Part shown: piece after piece, positions 24,414 through 24,651 of the stretch
How the letters are laid out: every line of letters starts with the position of its first letter
Position numbering within the stretch: the stretch's first letter is position 1
From: CAXDOZ01 sp963991145
GTDB taxonomy: Bacteria; Bacteroidota; Bacteroidia; Chitinophagales; JABDMM01
Assembly: GCA_963991145.1 (NCBI GenBank)
Contig: CAXDOZ010000028.1
Location: forward strand, 1-24,651
Direction: 5' to 3'
Length of the DNA: 24,651 nt
The notes under the pieces: generated by a model
What the model saw: only the letters and a program-made list of their open reading frames with translations
Told to the model about the DNA's origin: nothing
Database searches by the model: none
Made by a program: the position numbers and the translations under genes

Positions 24414-24442
24414 AGCCAATTTCTTCATTCAGAAATCTGGCT
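24414..24442 (+). terminator. Imperfect hairpin after the desaturase gene
   Basis: AGCCA-a-TTTCT (24414-24424) pairs with AGAAA-tc-TGGCT (24431-24442) around a 6-base loop, starting five bases after the stop. No T tract follows, so it may be a weak terminator or a 3' stabiliser for the desaturase message. Confidence 0.35.
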
Positions 24443-24474
24443 AAACCTTACGGCAAGCCATACGTTCAAGCTAC

Positions 24475-24645
24475 ATGTTTGGACTATTCAAGAAAGACAA
24501 TACCAAGTCTCTGGAGAAAGAATATCAGAGAATCATGGAAAAGGCAACCACTGTTCAGCGCTCTGGTGATCTCAAGGCATATGCAAAGCTGATTGAAGAA
24601 TCAGAAGAGATCCTCAAAAAGATTGAAGAGGCAAAAAAGAGCTAG
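24475..24645 (+). CDS. Small Lacal_2735/DUF6435-type protein
   Basis: A 56-residue frame with an ATG at 24475 and TAG at 24643-24645, reading MFGLFKKDNTKSLEKEYQRI, then MEKATTVQRSGDLKAYAKLI and a charged helical end. The start MFGLFKK and the RSGDLKAYA segment match the short, helical DUF6435 family (Lacal_2735), recalled from many marine Bacteroidota. It should form a helical hairpin; function is unknown. It is 65 bases after the desaturase stop, same strand, and may be cotranscribed despite the hairpin between them. The identification is from memory of the family; the frame itself is clear. Confidence 0.85.
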   Translation: MFGLFKKDNTKSLEKEYQRIMEKATTVQRSGDLKAYAKLIEESEEILKKIEEAKKS

Positions 24646-24651
24646 TGTCCT

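Overview
This window looks like a chromosomal segment of a member of the Bacteroidota, probably a marine Cytophagales-type organism; the assignment is inferred. Support comes from a cargo protein with a type IX secretion C-terminal domain, a TonB-dependent receptor with a carboxypeptidase-like N-terminal domain, a two-component-regulator-type double beta-propeller, a Lacal_2735/DUF6435-type mini-protein, recurrent TACCTTTGC promoter-like elements just upstream of starts, few Shine-Dalgarno sites, and moderately AT-rich composition. I see no tRNA, rRNA, CRISPR array, insertion sequence or phage gene.

Layout. 1-293: start of a secreted outer-membrane-type protein running off the left edge (minus). 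425-2859: copper-exporting P-type ATPase CopA and a small HMA copper-chaperone-like protein, overlapping by one base. 3030-4625 (minus): SulP anion transporter with STAS domain. 4785-6186: RluF-type pseudouridine synthase and a DUF2459 membrane-anchored protein. 6183-6800 (minus): exported CpcT/CpeT-family protein. 6918-7304: small exported protein with duplicated CxxC units, closed by a strong terminator. 7359-10871: very large predicted adenylate cyclase with a 14-blade extracytoplasmic sensor. 10868-11860 (minus): orphan solute-binding protein. 12001-13800: translational GTPase gene typA/bipA, full length and collinear but split by an in-frame TAG. 13846-15880: kinase-like DUF6206-type protein, an NTF2-like protein and an SGNH hydrolase. 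16129-17457: T9SS cargo protein behind a long leader rich in inverted repeats. 17537-19324: DEAD-box RNA helicase with DbpA-type domain. 19356-19733: TspO-like small membrane protein. 19753-20574 (minus): META-domain lipoprotein. 20779-23396: exported HMA-like protein overlapping a TonB-dependent receptor. 23507-24409: fatty-acid desaturase-like enzyme. 24475-24645: 56-residue mini-protein.

How the parts relate. Most of the segment is a mosaic of one- to three-gene units. Two units deal, or probably deal, with metal: copA plus chaperone (copper export) and the exported HMA protein plus CC-motif TonB receptor (probable metal handling at the outer membrane). rluF, typA and the DEAD-box gene belong to ribosome and RNA maintenance. 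The cyclase implies cAMP signalling driven by a periplasmic sensor.

The most striking item is the amber codon inside typA: it removes the G5 motif from the N-terminal product while the rest of the gene looks undecayed. Next are the propeller-adenylate cyclase, the exported protein with duplicated CxxC units, the degenerate HMA protein coupled to the TonB receptor, and the structured leader upstream of the T9SS cargo gene. I did not find a convincing multi-gene system that is clearly new.
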